NCBI GenBank assembly: GCA_015680685.1
Contig: MNCI01014168.1
Location: 58,467 to 122,466 of the forward strand
Direction: 5' to 3'
Length of the DNA: 64,000 nucleotides
Source of the DNA: Gnetum montanum
Taxonomy: Eukaryota > Streptophyta > Gnetopsida > Gnetales > Gnetaceae
Shown piece after piece: positions 10,661-22,283 of the stretch. Every line of letters begins with the position of its first letter. The first letter of the stretch is position 1. The notes under the pieces are model-generated. The model saw nothing but the letters and a program-made list of their open reading frames with translations. It did not search any database and was not told the DNA's origin. The translations under genes and the position numbers were made by a program.

Positions 10661-12059
10661 CACTTGTGCAAGTGTTTTCTAATCTTCTAGAGATTAGGAA
10701 AAGTGTATGATTTGTTTTGCATAAGGTTATATTCTCTGTCACTTTCACTATCAATGTTGAAGGATAGTTCTCCCCATGGTACATTAATGGGTTTATTGTT
10801 ATTTGCTTCTATTTCTTTTGTCACATCATTTTCTTCGATTTTGTGGCCAACGATAGGAGTTTCTTCTTGAAACTATACTTTGGACCCTTGCACTACATCC
10901 ATGTTGTTAATAGCTAAGGGAACTGTGCTTTTGCCATAGATAATGATTTCACCTTCCTCATAAGGTAGGTGAATTTCTTGATGAATAGATGAAGACACAA
11001 CATACAATTAGGCTAGTCAATATCTTCCTAGGATGAGGTTGAATCCTAGTGTCTCTTCTACCACTAAGAAATCTACCGTTGTGGGGAACTATTCACTTAT
11101 CATGAAATCTAAAGAAATGGAACCTTTAACTGCAACCCATGATCCATTAAAGGATTTAAGGGCTACAATCAAGGTATGTTGCATTTGTTCAGTTACGCCT
11201 AGGCATTCAATGATGGTATAGGGTATGACAATGGTTGTCACCCTATCGTCTACATGTATCCTATGTACTTTGTATTGGCCAACACATATGGTTATAAAAA
11301 GAGGCACCTTGGTTACTTTGCCATTTTGGGAATTCATCTTGATTTCATTGTCATGAAACACCAGTGATGTTGACTTCAATTCCTTGGATAGAGAGGGTAC
11401 CATGACTACATGGATGGACTCTTTATTAGTGGGGATGTCCTTGTTGATAGGAATGGATGTCAACATCTTGACTAGTGCCTTGCAGTGAACAAAAAAAGTC
11501 ATGACCAAGTCATACAAGCTCAAAGTTCTATTCTTTTGTTTGAACAATTACTTAACCTATTCCATTGCATTAAGGAAGTCTTTATTATTGATTGTTGATT
11601 TGTTGTGTCTAACTTCCTTCATACGTCCCAAATGTGAACTTCATGTTTGGGTTGTTGTTGTGACTCATCCCCTTGGTTCTCCTCTTTGGGTTTTGGCTAT
11701 TCCAATGGTTTACTAGTTGAAGTAGCTTGGGTTGTGAAAGTCAAGGGAGTACATGAAATGGAAGTGGGATTCGGTGGATCCACATCCTTCCTTAACCTAG
11801 TCTACTTATTGGCCTTGTTCTTGGCCTTCTGCACAGCCTTTTTCCATTGTTTGGTTGGGGATTTCTTAATATCCCTAATTGGTTGTGAGTAAGAAGATGT
11901 TGCATGAGCCACCACAAGGGGTTGTTTTGTTGTTGAAGTAGGTTGTGTTGGAGAGGGTTGGGGCATCCTAATCACAAATGGTTCATTGGGGATCAATGGT
12001 GATGATACCCTTACAACAAAGGGGGATTTTAGCTAGTGGTAATTGAAGGGTCCCTTTCA
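10661..12059 (-). pseudogene. gag-protease linker and protease of O-A
   Basis: In minus-strand sense a proline-rich linker (PNEPFVIRMPQPSPTQPTS, about 11990-11935) leads to a basic Lys/Gln segment. Then comes SLYDLVMTFFVHCKALVKML (about 11516), a block that in Tat/Ogre elements precedes the protease. The protease follows with IHVDDRVTTIVIPY in place of the usual DGGSALNIIP (about 11258), SISLDF, a decayed LGRPWL block (about 11020) and HQEIHLPYEEGEI (about 10980-10940). It is the retropepsin-type aspartic protease that would cut the gag-pol polyprotein. An acidic tail runs to about 10661. Stops are transition-type. The homologous regions are 31095-32479 and 50366-51829. Confidence 0.8.
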
Positions 12060-14237
12060 TTGCTAGGAGGCATCTTGATCATAAATAGTTCCCTTGTAGA
12101 CCTTTGATCATTGTGGATGTTAAACGTTGCTATGGTGTATGGGTTGTTGTTAGCATTTAGGGTGTCCTTGTATATGTGCATTGACTAATTTTGAGGCCTA
12201 AAAATGTTGGATGTGTCTAATACCAATTCATCCCTATTAATCATCCTTTGCAGGTCATGCTTAAGTGTAAGGTAGAAATTAGTATTGTGACTTGGCAACT
12301 AATGGTAATTGGAAAATCGATCAAGCTTAGAGTATTTGGGTACTAGAGGGTCATCTTTGGTTGCTTGGGTAGGATCTTTGACTATTTTGCACAATCTATC
12401 ATGCCTCTTGTGGATAGTATTAGTCATTTACTTATACTAAATCCTACCACTCTTTAGTAGTTGGTCTAAAAGTTCTGATAGCTTGAGGGATAATTTGGTA
12501 TAGCTGGATTAGTCTTTCTATGTAAAGTTAGGCCTAGAGGTAGTCAATGTAGTAACCCTAGAGGTTGATGGCTAGCTATTGTTGTTGGTAGTAGGGACCT
12601 TAGGTTGGTTATTCTTTAACCCATAATTGGTTGGCTTATTCTCCTTGGTCACAGTTACTATGGCCATATTTTTTTGCCTACCCCTTTCCTTGTCTTTGCA
12701 TGCATTTTGGTTTTTTTACACCATGTAAGTAGGATCGTGGCTAGATTTGGTGGCATCCTCTATGTTCTCAGTTTGGGACAAGGCTTGACTAAGAGACCAT
12801 GGATCAAGGTAATATAATTTTTATTTCATAAAACCAGTAGCCACCCCTTTGAAATTACCTAAAAGGTGAGTTTTAGCTATTGGCTCTAGTATCTCATTGA
12901 ATAGGGTGTTCCATCATTGCACGAACTTCTGCACTGGCTATAGGGATTCTTACTTGACCTTCATCAGTTAGTCCAGTGTAGTATTGGGTTTCAAGTTATA
13001 CTTGAAATAAAATTAGTTCATCCAAGGAGAATAGGTATCCCCTTGGCAAGGCATCGTACTAGTCAAGGGCTTTTCCTACTAAAGAAATAAGGAAAATTCA
13101 CATAATTGTATGTGGCTATGCTTACAATAGCAAGAACCTAGAGCAAAAGGTTATCAAATGTGAATTTGGATCACCTTAACCATTGAACTTAGTGAACTAT
13201 GGAACAAGGATGCTAGGGGGAAGATTTAGTGATGGGATCATAGTGCTTATGGGGTCATCTTGATAGAAGTCCATAATCTTTATGATTCGGAACATTTATG
13301 CTTTAAGTTTTCTTAAATTTTTTATCAAGTCCTAGATTATTTAGAAAGCCTAATCTAGGTCTTGAGGCATCCTTGTCAGTTATGAGATTTGGATGAACGA
13401 CTGAGGTGTAATCTATGAAGCCTGTGGCCTTGCTATGGGTTGATGAATAGAGGGGAGAGGCTGAGTCATTATAGTTGTGGATGGGCCAACAAAAGAAAAT
13501 GATGTTTATGCTGATATCTAGGACACTACTAAAATAAAGGAGGTATGTAATCCCTTGGTTTCTTGGAGCTCTACTATAGGACCCATCTAGGTGATGGTTG
13601 TAGTAGAAACGACTAACGATGGCTACACAGTTTAGGGCTATGTGGTTAAAGGCATCGATAAGTCGTGAGTTGTTTGTTGTGGCATTGACTAGGTTTGATG
13701 CATGGCTATCACTAATGTGGGATCAACTGTAATAGGGTAGGAGGAGGTAGACGTTTATGGCACCATGCCCATGGAGAACACAAAGGCATTAGGAGAAGGC
13801 TTAGTAGCCTTAGGGGTCATTTGTTAGCCTAAGGATCACACTAAGAAACCATAGGAAGAGGAGGATGATTTTTGGATAGAATCTAAGCCCAAAAGCATCC
13901 TGGGTGGCATCTTAGTCTAGTTAATTGAGATGGAGGGGGAATTTGGTCATATGGGAAAGGGATATACTCTTTTCCACCTTAGTGTATGAGCTCAAACTTC
14001 CTTTTGGCTTCTACTTCTATATGTGGAATTAGCATGCCAACCTACATCTTGGCAAAAATGTAGTTGTATCGATCTTTATTTATGATTGAGATATTAGGAC
14101 CTTTTTCCCTAATCCTCAAAGACTACCTACACTCCATGATAGTGGGGTCCTTGGGGTTGTACATCCTAATGGCTTGTTGGCTAGACCCACCATTAGTGAA
14201 TGTGAAAGGCAATTTCATTGATTGATGGAAAGACATG
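12060..14237 (-). pseudogene. gag of O-A
   Basis: The start is taken at the ATG at 14237 (MSFHQS) because the sister copies begin MSFHRS and MPFSQS at the matching site. An upstream in-frame ATG at 14261 is possible. Near the N-terminus is YNPKDPTIMEC, equivalent to VYDLKDP and VYDPKDP in the sisters, then KEYIPFPYDQIP. The capsid-like core reads FYQDDPI...LPPSIL...FTKFNG...DPNSHLITF (about 13270-13130) followed by a GKALD block, the usual FNGxGDPxxHLxxF ... LKGxALEWY region of gypsy gag. A decayed Cys/His-type segment ending DLQRMINRDELVLDTSNI lies at about 12270-12200. It carries many stops and frameshifts. Confidence 0.75.
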
Positions 14238-14261
14238 TTTGGAGTGGTGCTTTTTGTCATT

Positions 14262-14895
14262 TTTACTATTTTAAGTAAAAATGTAGTAAGTAGGATAAAC
14301 TACTATCACAGTACGCTAGAACTTAAAAGGTAGTAGAAAGCAACTACTAAAAAGGAATGGGTGTCATAGTAGGAATAGAGTTCAATGGAATGGTGTTGAG
14401 CAGAATTGGTTCAAATGGTAGTCAACCTACTACTATTAGCATAGTTAGTCAACTATTGCTAATGTAGTTGGAAAACTACACTAGCAATAGTTTACTACTA
14501 GCAATGTAGTTGTCAACTATTGCTAGTATAGTTTGCTAACTACTCTTAGTGTAGTTAGCCTACTACTATTAGCATAGTCTTCAAACTATTGTTAGCATAG
14601 TCCACTAACTATTGTTAGCATAGTTCACTAACTATTGCTAGCGTAGTTTCCAACTACTATAAGTTCTTGATAGGAAAATGAGCTTTAATAGAATGGTTGT
14701 TAAACAAAAATGATTTAAATGGTAGTCAAACTACTACTGACAGTATAGTCAATCAACTACTATCAATGTAGTCTGCTCACTACTATCAACGTAGTTAGTT
14801 AACTACTACTGATGGGAAAATGAGTGTTAATAGAATGGATGTTAAAATAGATGGGAAATAACAACCATAGGCTTTTTCACCAAGAATTTGGGTAG
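14262..14895. repeat. Leader of O-A with short inverted and direct repeats
   Basis: Between primer site and gag (minus sense) lies a tract of repeated half-sites: ACTACTATTAGCATAGT, CAACTATTGCTAATGTAGTT and similar, about 15 times between 14410 and 14810. The words are the same half-palindromes found upstream of the antisense gene, more closely packed here (about 25-30 bases apart). It has no coding content. Confidence 0.6.
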
Positions 14896-14896
14896 A

Positions 14897-14917
14897 CGCC
14901 TTCCTTCTAACATCAGA
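14897..14917 (-). other. Primer binding site of O-A
   Basis: Read on the minus strand, TGATGTTAGAAGGAAGG starts four bases after the LTR end. The sister copies have TAGCACTAGAAGGAG and TGGTATTAGAAGGAGGG, giving a consensus TGGTGTTAGAAGGAGGG. The TGG start is as expected for a tRNA 3' CCA. The best guess is a tRNA-Leu-type end (TGGTGTCAGAAG...), but I cannot verify it. Confidence 0.5.
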
Positions 14918-15089
14918 AAATTTTTGCAACTAGAAAAATTGATCACTAGAAAATTAAGAGATTTGGTGTAATAGCCTCAATCCTAAATCACTAGGGCCTC
15001 CAAAAAATGGAATTCAAGGTACCTTGGATGGTCCAATAGATCACCTAGGGACTTACAGAGTGTAAATAAAGATGGTTTTGAAATCATAA

Positions 15090-15260
15090 ACATGATTGAA
15101 AATGTAGATAGAAATGGCCTACTAAAAACAGAAACATAAATGGAAATGGCCTATTGAAAATGTAGATAGAAATGGCTTACTAAAAATGGAAATGAAAAAT
15201 GAAATCATAGTTGCAAAAATAAACATAGAAATGGAAATGGAAACCAAAATTTGCATAACA
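15090..15260. repeat. AAATGG-rich internal repeats in the O-A LTR
   Basis: The phrase TGAAAATGTAGATAGAAATG occurs at about 15096 and again at about 15154, with further AAATGGAAATGG words around it. It is a small tandem expansion absent from the sister LTRs. Confidence 0.55.
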
Positions 15261-15954
15261 TCAACCACTAAATTTATAAAAGAATATAAAGGGTGATTGA
15301 TTTTAGTATGGGTTTGTGCCAATGGCATAGGAAGTTACTTACCAAAGCTTGAATTCCATTAGAGAAGGCTACCTCCATGATCTAGTTTCTTTTCAATTTT
15401 ATCCTATTGCAAATTTTTGTTAGTTTCCACAAAATATATTGCATGGGAGTGGGATTAGCATTACACATTTGGAGCAATGAAAACTACATGGGAGTCTTTA
15501 TGCCTAGTGTTGTCCTATTTTCTATCACTAAGAAACACTACCAAGTGAGGATGTAATGGCTACAATGGGTTTTGATGGTTGCCAATGGATATGGAAATGG
15601 GATGGGGTTTACACTTTCACTAGTAATGGTGACAATGTGGGGATATCTACACCCAGTGTAGTGCCAATTTTTACTACTAGAAATGTAGTTCAATTGTAAT
15701 TGGGTTTGATGGATAATGGAAATGACCACGAAAATGGAAAATAGTATTACTACAAAATACCTTTGGAATGCCAAAGTGCCAAAGTTCTTAGAGCACCAAA
15801 AATAAAAATAGCTATGAATGCCAAGAATGCCAAAAATTCTAACCAAGAAATGGTGTTAATGTTGAGATTTTATAGGGATGGTATGGCTATTTCTAGGACT
15901 ACCATTTATGGTTGAAAAATTGGTATTTATTGTGGATTGCAATGATCATTATTG

Positions 15955-16360
15955 CCAGTGTAGTCAATCAACTATTGTTAGTGTAGTTGCCATTTGTAGA
16001 AAGTTCAGAATGGGCTACACCCATAAAACTCATTCATTTATCACAAATAGTAAATGGACTTTTGTGACTACACTAGTGGTGCTTTGTCTATGTCCATAGT
16101 GGTCAATAGTCACATGTTAATGTAGTTGCCATCTACTTCCAGTGTAGTTGATCATATACTACTAGCATAGTCGGTCATGTGTTGCCAACGTAGTTGGTAA
16201 CTATTACTAGCGTAGTTAGTTAACTACTATTAGCGTAGTTAATCAACTACAATTAGTGTAGTCACCATTTGTGGTAAATCTAGAATGGGCTACACTCACA
16301 AAGCTCATTCATTTACTATAAATAGCAAATAGGCTTCTATGACTACACTGAATATTTTAG
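15955..16360. repeat. Tandem duplication inside the O-A LTR
   Basis: Two segments of about 100 bases (around 15980-16080 and 16258-16360) share GTAGT(T/C)(G/A)CCATTTGT...GAATGGGCTACAC...CTCATTCATTTA...GACTACACT. They are about 285 bases apart, so a unit of that size was duplicated. This accounts for part of the extra length of the LTR. Confidence 0.65.
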
Positions 16361-16878
16361 AAATGGAAAAAGTGATGGTAAACAAAGAGATGGATGCAAA
16401 CTATAGAAATGGTGGAACCTATTATAAAAAATTTTATCTACATTGGCTATTAGTACCTTAGGATGACTATGCTTTTTTTTGTTAAAGAAATGGCCATCCT
16501 AACAAGTCCAACATTGCACTTTTACTAGGTCTTGGTGGTGACTATGCTAACTACTATAGCTACTATGACTATTGTGGCTACTAAGCTTACTAAAAATGGC
16601 TCAAGTGTAGTTGGGGTTATACCCCTAAAAAACTCCATGAAAAGGCTAATTTTAGCCATTCCCAAGGCATTTTCAACCTTCCCAAGCTTAGATATGAACA
16701 TTAGATACCTTTTTTCACTCATGAAGTGAGGCAATAACAACTTTTAAAGCATTTTTCTATCTCAAGAAGTTGAAATATGAAAGATTGTATCTTACATACT
16801 ACATATCTTATATTTACAATAAAACTTTGCCTCAAGCAAAAACGTGGAATTTGCAACATGAATTTTGATGAGGTTTCA

Positions 16879-17794
16879 CCAAGTACTTCCCAACTTCAAT
16901 TGCCAAAACTCCTTGTTGGTTCTTAGCTTAGATCTACAACATTGGTTACCAAGGGGGGGAGGGGGTTGTTAATAAAGAATGTGCTTGACCTTCTATTCTA
17001 ATGGTACTATGGTGAGAGTTTCCAATGCTTAGGTAGTTATCAACTTTCTCCAAAAGCCTCACAAAATGCCAAAGGTATCAAGTTCTCAAGGTTGCAAAGG
17101 TTGTAGAGTTTAAGAACACAAAAGAAACAACCAATTCAATGTATTTAAATTTTTTATTTATAGGTCATCTTGTTGCTGGTTTTTGATTGCAAATTTTTGC
17201 CATGATTGTTGACAAATTGATATAATTTGCAAGTGTAGTAGCCCATCATTTCTAGCATAGTCTTCCATTTATAGTATGTTTTGATGCACCTAGGCCATCA
17301 AAACTATGATGGACATCATAAATAGTAAACTTTTGTAGGCTACATTGGCTTCACCTAACTATGTTGGCTTCATGGGATCGGAAATTATGGAAACTACACT
17401 AACCTTATGAAACCATGCTAGGAATTATGGCAACTACAATGGCCATTATTGGGAAAATAAAAATCCAACAAATCCACTACTGGGTGTAGGTAGTTCTAGC
17501 ATAGTTGTGGCTATGGCTAATAAAAAACCCATGAAAACACCAAATTTGGTAGTTCCTAAGGCATTTTCAGCCTTCCCAAGCCCAATTATAGACATGACAT
17601 AACCTTTTCTTCTTGGTAAGTGAGTATACAACAACTTATGGGGCATTTTTTGGGCTTAGAAGTTCAAGTATGTGAGATTGTAGCTCATGGACTACAAATC
17701 TTCAAAATTTCCAATGCAATTTCAACCTTATGTTTGATGGTGAAGTTTACAATGGCCAAAAATCTACAACATGAAGTTTTGTGGTGGTTTTTCA
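16879..17794 (-). mobile_element. 3' LTR of O-E, partial
   Basis: This is homologous to the distal 70% of the 5' LTR at 54577-55884 (compare CTTCCCAACTTCAATTGCC with 54967 onward). It ends GGTTTTTCA at 17794, directly before the polypurine tract. The proximal part is displaced by insertion of O-A and should lie beyond the left window edge. Confidence 0.75.
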
Positions 17795-17815
17795 CTAGCC
17801 CCTCTTTGTTGATGT
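17795..17815 (-). other. Polypurine tract of O-E
   Basis: On the minus strand AACAAAGAGGGGCTAG directly precedes the LTR start TGAAAAACC. O-B has AACAAAGAGGAGCCAA at 27347-27362 in the same position. It is the primer for plus-strand synthesis. Confidence 0.65.
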
Positions 17816-18934
17816 TTGGAGGATTAACTTGAGAGACATTAACAAAGAATACAAAACACCATTGCAAGTCCATCACAAATGTTTTCTCTCTATAATTGAT
17901 TCAGTAGCTATTGAACCATGTCAAAGAGCACCTATGATGATGAGATAACATTATGGTGAGGTGATAGAGGTTAAAGGCTATATTTATTCATGAGAGAGTG
18001 GTCATAAGGTTAACAATGAGTTCCAAATGTTGACAATCATGATTATGGTATGGTAGTAATACTTTGATTAATCGATGTAATCTTTGTGCTTTGTGGTTTG
18101 AAATATTGGTCACTCAGTAATGTTTTTGAGGAACCAACACTTTGCTCCAAGGTTTCTTTGATCATTAGGAATTTTCCTTTGTTTGTTCAGAGTCATTGAT
18201 TTGTCTTTTGGACTTCATTATCCTTTTGGCTTCTTGGAAATTTGCTTTTTTATCTTTCTTCTTGGGGGGGAAGGAGGGGGCTAAAACATTCATTTAGTTT
18301 CATTGGCAAGGCCTGGTTTGATTTGGTTTTCTTGTTGAATGAGATGTGTTACATTCAAAAAATTTAATGGTGGAGCATGATGAAGGAAGAATCACATGAC
18401 CATAATGCGTGAGTGTCAAACATAGGTCATCATTGTTGTTCAAGGCAAAAAAGGTTATAATTAGGCTATTGAATTGGGCTTAATAAGGGTAATGGTAAGT
18501 GTTAAATAAGCACTTTTGGTATGGTTGAACAAGCTAACCAAATCTTACACATCAAGGTCACATGGAAACTTGCTTCTATGATGAGTTTCACCTCTATGAT
18601 GACTTCCAGGCTTCATCCCCTAAGCACAACTCTAAGAGAACAAGAGAATAAGACAAAGAAAACATATTGTTACAAGATAACATGTGGGGTCACAAGATAC
18701 AACTAGAAAATTAGGTCATAATAGGTTACCATTGTTATAGCATAGAGGGCTATGTGCGATGTGCATCAGATTTACAAATATCATTAGTTCATTCATCGTG
18801 CCAAATAAGGAAAGATAGAGAGCATTTAGGCTCTCATGTTGTATACCATCAAAGTCATTAACATCGATCATTCATCACAACCTATCAACAATCATAAATG
18901 ACACTATAAGAAAAAATATGAGTGTTAGACATAA
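17816..18934. other. 3' untranslated region of O-E
   Basis: This non-coding sequence is collinear with 27363-28294 in O-B (shared ACAAAGAATACAAAACACCA, AACCATG(T/C)CAAAGAG, ATAACATTATGGTGAG). Short ORFs here are not conserved between the copies. In a full element this would lie downstream of integrase, so here it is joined directly to the truncated pol linker. Confidence 0.6.
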
Positions 18935-19258
18935 TCAAGGACTATGTGATGGCTTTAGTGTTTCATAGCAAGGATTTGATGTTATCTTGAGTAGGTATAA
19001 GTTCTAGTAAGAAACTTGGTTTTAAGTGCTTTCTCCTCACCATCATGGTCTAGATGTGAACATTAACTAAGGGACCCTCCATGATGTTTTTGGCTTCAAT
19101 ATCAATGGTCATTAGGCTACTTTAGGGTGTTATGATTCTATAGTAGAATGGTTTTAGGCTTAAGGTTTAGATATGTAAGGTCAACTTGCTCTAACCACAT
19201 CATGAGAGGGATCCATTAAGGCTAGTTGAATTTGCTTCCTCATGCTTCTAGCTCATTC
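18935..19258 (-). pseudogene. Truncated pol linker of O-E (no RT)
   Basis: On the minus strand the exon begins at 19258 after a putative acceptor and is homologous to 3820-4139 in O-A, the linker leading into RT. It stops just before the AWSY block that opens the RT region. Instead of RT it runs into 3' untranslated sequence. The same junction is found in O-B at about 28295. Confidence 0.65.
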
Positions 19259-19379
19259 CTCCATGTCAACATGAGCATATTAAGTGGCACATGTGTGATG
19301 TATGAGAAAATAATGCTAAAATAACATAAAATACTTTAGTAATATTATAAGGATAAGCCAAAACACATTACTTCAGTGG

Positions 19380-20110
19380 TCAACCACAATTAAAACAAGG
19401 TCAACAAAGGTTATATGAGGTAGGTTAAAACAAGTAGGATGAAACAAAGGTTAGATAATGTGAAATAAGATTGAATGAAGGCCAAATGATGATTAAATGA
19501 AATCAAATGAAGGTAAAATGATGGTCAAAATCCATTTAGTGATGTCATTCAAGGTTAAAGTAAGGTCAATGAAGGCCATGGGAGGGGAGTTAAGGTAGAT
19601 AACATACACTAATGGCCAACTATCGTATAATGAAGCAATATAAAGCTAAAATTATGGTCAAATAAGGCTAAATGATGATCTAATGATAGTCAAACCCCAT
19701 CAAATGATGTTGAACAAAGTTAAATCATGGTCAACAAAGATCATAAAAGAGAGGATAAGGTAAATAAGGTAAAGTAAAGGCCAACTAAATCAGATAAGCC
19801 AAATGATGACAAATGGAGTCAAATGAAGAAAAAATGATGGTCAAATTCCCTCAAATGATGTTCTAGATGATTGGAAAAGGTCATACTAATGTCCAGTGGT
19901 GTTAACTAATGTCAAAACAAGTTCGTTAAGGTCAAATGATACCAAATGATGGAAACATTTGGTGAAGTTAAGATCAAATAATGATAAGATGATAAAAATG
20001 AGGCCCAAATAACATCAAATGACCTAATAATAAAGGTTAATAATAGGCAACAAGGTTAAAACAAGCCGAAACTCAATGAAACAATGCCAAACAAGTCAAG
20101 GTGGGAAACA
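19380..20110. repeat. AAATGATGGTCAAA-type short repeats, O-E
   Basis: Dozens of imperfect words (AAATGATG, GGTCAAAT, CAAATGAAGG, AAGGTCAA) fill about 700 bases at an irregular period near 12-16 bases. The tract is non-coding and lies just 5' of the splice acceptor in minus sense. It is longer than its counterparts at 28740-29130 and 4176-4490. Confidence 0.55.
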
Positions 20111-20154
20111 TGTGGTAAAACATGGTTAATATGGTTTAATTAAGGTCACATTTT

Positions 20155-20200
20155 GCCAATTTTAGGCCTTAGCGGGCCATGGTAGGAGGCTATGGTGTTC
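20155..20200. repeat. Single cassette-border repeat (RT side), O-E
   Basis: GCCAATTTTAGGCCTTAGCG followed by GGCCATGG is one unit of the repeat found as an array at 39985-40165. Together they bracket the antisense-gene cassette. Confidence 0.55.
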
Positions 20201-20259
20201 ATGGGGGAGTTTGGGAACCTGGTGAGGTCATTTTAAGGTTATTTAAAGGTAAAAACAAA

Positions 20260-22000
20260 GCCCCTTTTCATAACTACGCTGGAGTCACACTACAGCTACA
20301 CCGGCCAACATGGTTTTGGTAGGCCATAATGTAGTTCTTGGGAAAATGTGAGTTTCAAGGTTCATTATGGCTAGTTTTGGGATTCCAATGATCTAAATTA
20401 ACAATGCAGTGGATTGGGGGTGGAGATTGATTAACTTTGGCACCATCTTGATCCTCTGGAAGCTACAAATGCTATCAAGAATTGAGAACTATGTTGGGAC
20501 TATGCTGGCTAGCATCACTCCAATGTAGTTTAATGAAAAAAGTGAATTTTTGATATCTCAACGCCAAAATTTGTGTTCCATCAACTTTCTAGGATAGTGC
20601 ATGGGCATCAGGCTTGTAAATCAGCCATTCGAAGGCCAAAACAAGTCACTATAAGTGGATTTTGGAACCATCCCCCATGAACTATGCTAGCCAGCATAGT
20701 TTAGGATGGCCCCAACATAGTTGGAAAATAACATCAAATGGTAGCAAGCTCCAAGGTTTCAAGGTTCTAGACTTCTTTGATCAAGTTTTAGCCATTTGGA
20801 GTGTTGTGGTACCATTAAAACCATCTTAGACCAACAACTATCCTAGAACCACACTAGCCAACATGGTTCTAGTTTTCCCTAACATAGTTTCTAATGAATC
20901 TTAGCTTTTGATTAGTTTTGATGATCAATTAACAAAGTTTTTGGGATTCTAGGATTATTGGTGTTCCTGGCCAAGGTTTTAGTCTTAAAATTTTTGATTT
21001 TTATGATTGTTGAAGTTCCGATATGGTCATCCCCCATGAACTATGCTAGCTAGTGTAGTCCTAGCATGGTTGTGGTGAAGATGATGAATTTTGACTATTT
21101 TCAACTCAGTTTTCAAGGTTTGGTAGTCTCTAAAGGCTCCAATAGGGTTCCCAGGTTAGGATGATGCATCTAGAGGTTAATTTGACGTGTTAATGGCTTA
21201 TTTTTAAATTTTTTCAAGAGAACTACCCTAGGACTACACTAACCAATGTAGTGCTAGCCTTCCTTAGTGTAGTTTCAAGGTTCAAGTGAGTTTTGACCTA
21301 TTTTTGCTTCATTACTTGGCATTTTAGGCTTATCAGAGACTCCAAGGAGGTGTAAAGATTAGAATGTGTCACTTTGAAGGTTATTTGAGACTTTTGATGA
21401 CCAAACTTTAGCAAGCTATGCTAGGATTACACTAGCCAGTGTAGCTCTAGTGCCCTCCAGCATGGTTCCCATATAATCAATGATTTTTGGCATTTTTCGA
21501 TAGTCCTTAAAGGATTCTAGAATTGAAGAAGGTTATAATGAGGGTTTAGGACTTGGTATGGTCATTCCAAAGTTAATTGGAAGCTTAGTTGGTATTGAAA
21601 ATTTCTATCCCCCATGCAACTACACTAGCCAATGTAGTTGCACTCTTGGGTAGTGTAGTTACCTAAAATAACTCATTTTGTTATGAATTTTGACTTTTGT
21701 TAATGCTTAGGGTCTTTTAATGTCAATATTTAGTTTTTAATTTTGGCATGAGGGTTTATCTAGCTTCAACATATTATGGATGGGTAGCTAGGAGGTGAGT
21801 TTTGATATTGGTTAAGGCTTGAAATCCATTCCAAGGCTTTTTAGGAAATTAACCCCAGCATAGTTCTTATTGAAAGGCCTAAATCCTAGTGTATTAATAT
21901 TTTTACTAATTTATTTCAGAGGAACCTAGTGGGGCCCACCCAAATTTGATTTGTTAAAATACATTAATTTTTCCTCTAACCTAGTGTAGTTTCCATTTTT
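20260..22000. repeat. Palindrome-rich tract upstream of the antisense gene, O-E
   Basis: The best copy of the palindrome is ACTATGCTAGCCAGCATAGT at 20681-20700. Others lie near 20845, 21047, 21231, 21430 and 21618, usually ACTACACTAGCCARTGTAGT. Between them are half-sites. The spacing is near 150-200 bases. The tract ends about 280 bases before the ATG of exon 1. Short ORFs here are not conserved in O-A. Confidence 0.65.
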
Positions 22001-22283
22001 CAATTGTGAACATGGAGTTATGTGGAAGTTGTGTGGATGTTTTGGACAAGGTGTGTAGATTTCCAACACATATGTGTGGGAATAATTTCCACATTATAGT
22101 TTTACCAAAATCAATTTTTTCAATCCATCTCCTACAAGAAACACATAGCATCAGAGCTTTCCCATCAATTTTTACTTCAATCCCATCCACCTTCAGCATA
22201 GTTTGACTAGAACTCACCAAAGAGTAATGCAGTTGCAAGAAGGATGAAGGAGAATTGAAGAATTTTGCCATTGTTCATCCAAG

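Larger units (their letters stand above)
14924..16878 (-). mobile_element. 5' LTR of O-A (long form)
   Basis: The 5' LTR lies between the primer site and the point (16878) where sequence matching the interior of the O-E LTR begins (CCAAGTACTTCCCAAC). Its ends match the other O LTRs: a TGCAAC start in plus orientation and GAGGTTTCA at the end. At about 1955 bp it is some 650 bp longer than its sisters (1265-1315 bp), because of internal expansions including the duplicated segment at 15955-16360 and GGAAATGG-rich repeats at 15090-15260. The CCAAG directly after it is the likely target-site duplication; its mate is outside the window. Confidence 0.7.

Noticed and set aside
21981-22271. A 96-codon minus-strand ORF before the antisense gene
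   Set aside because: It does not correspond to any element gene and is not seen at the matching place in O-A. Treated as untranslated leader of the antisense gene.
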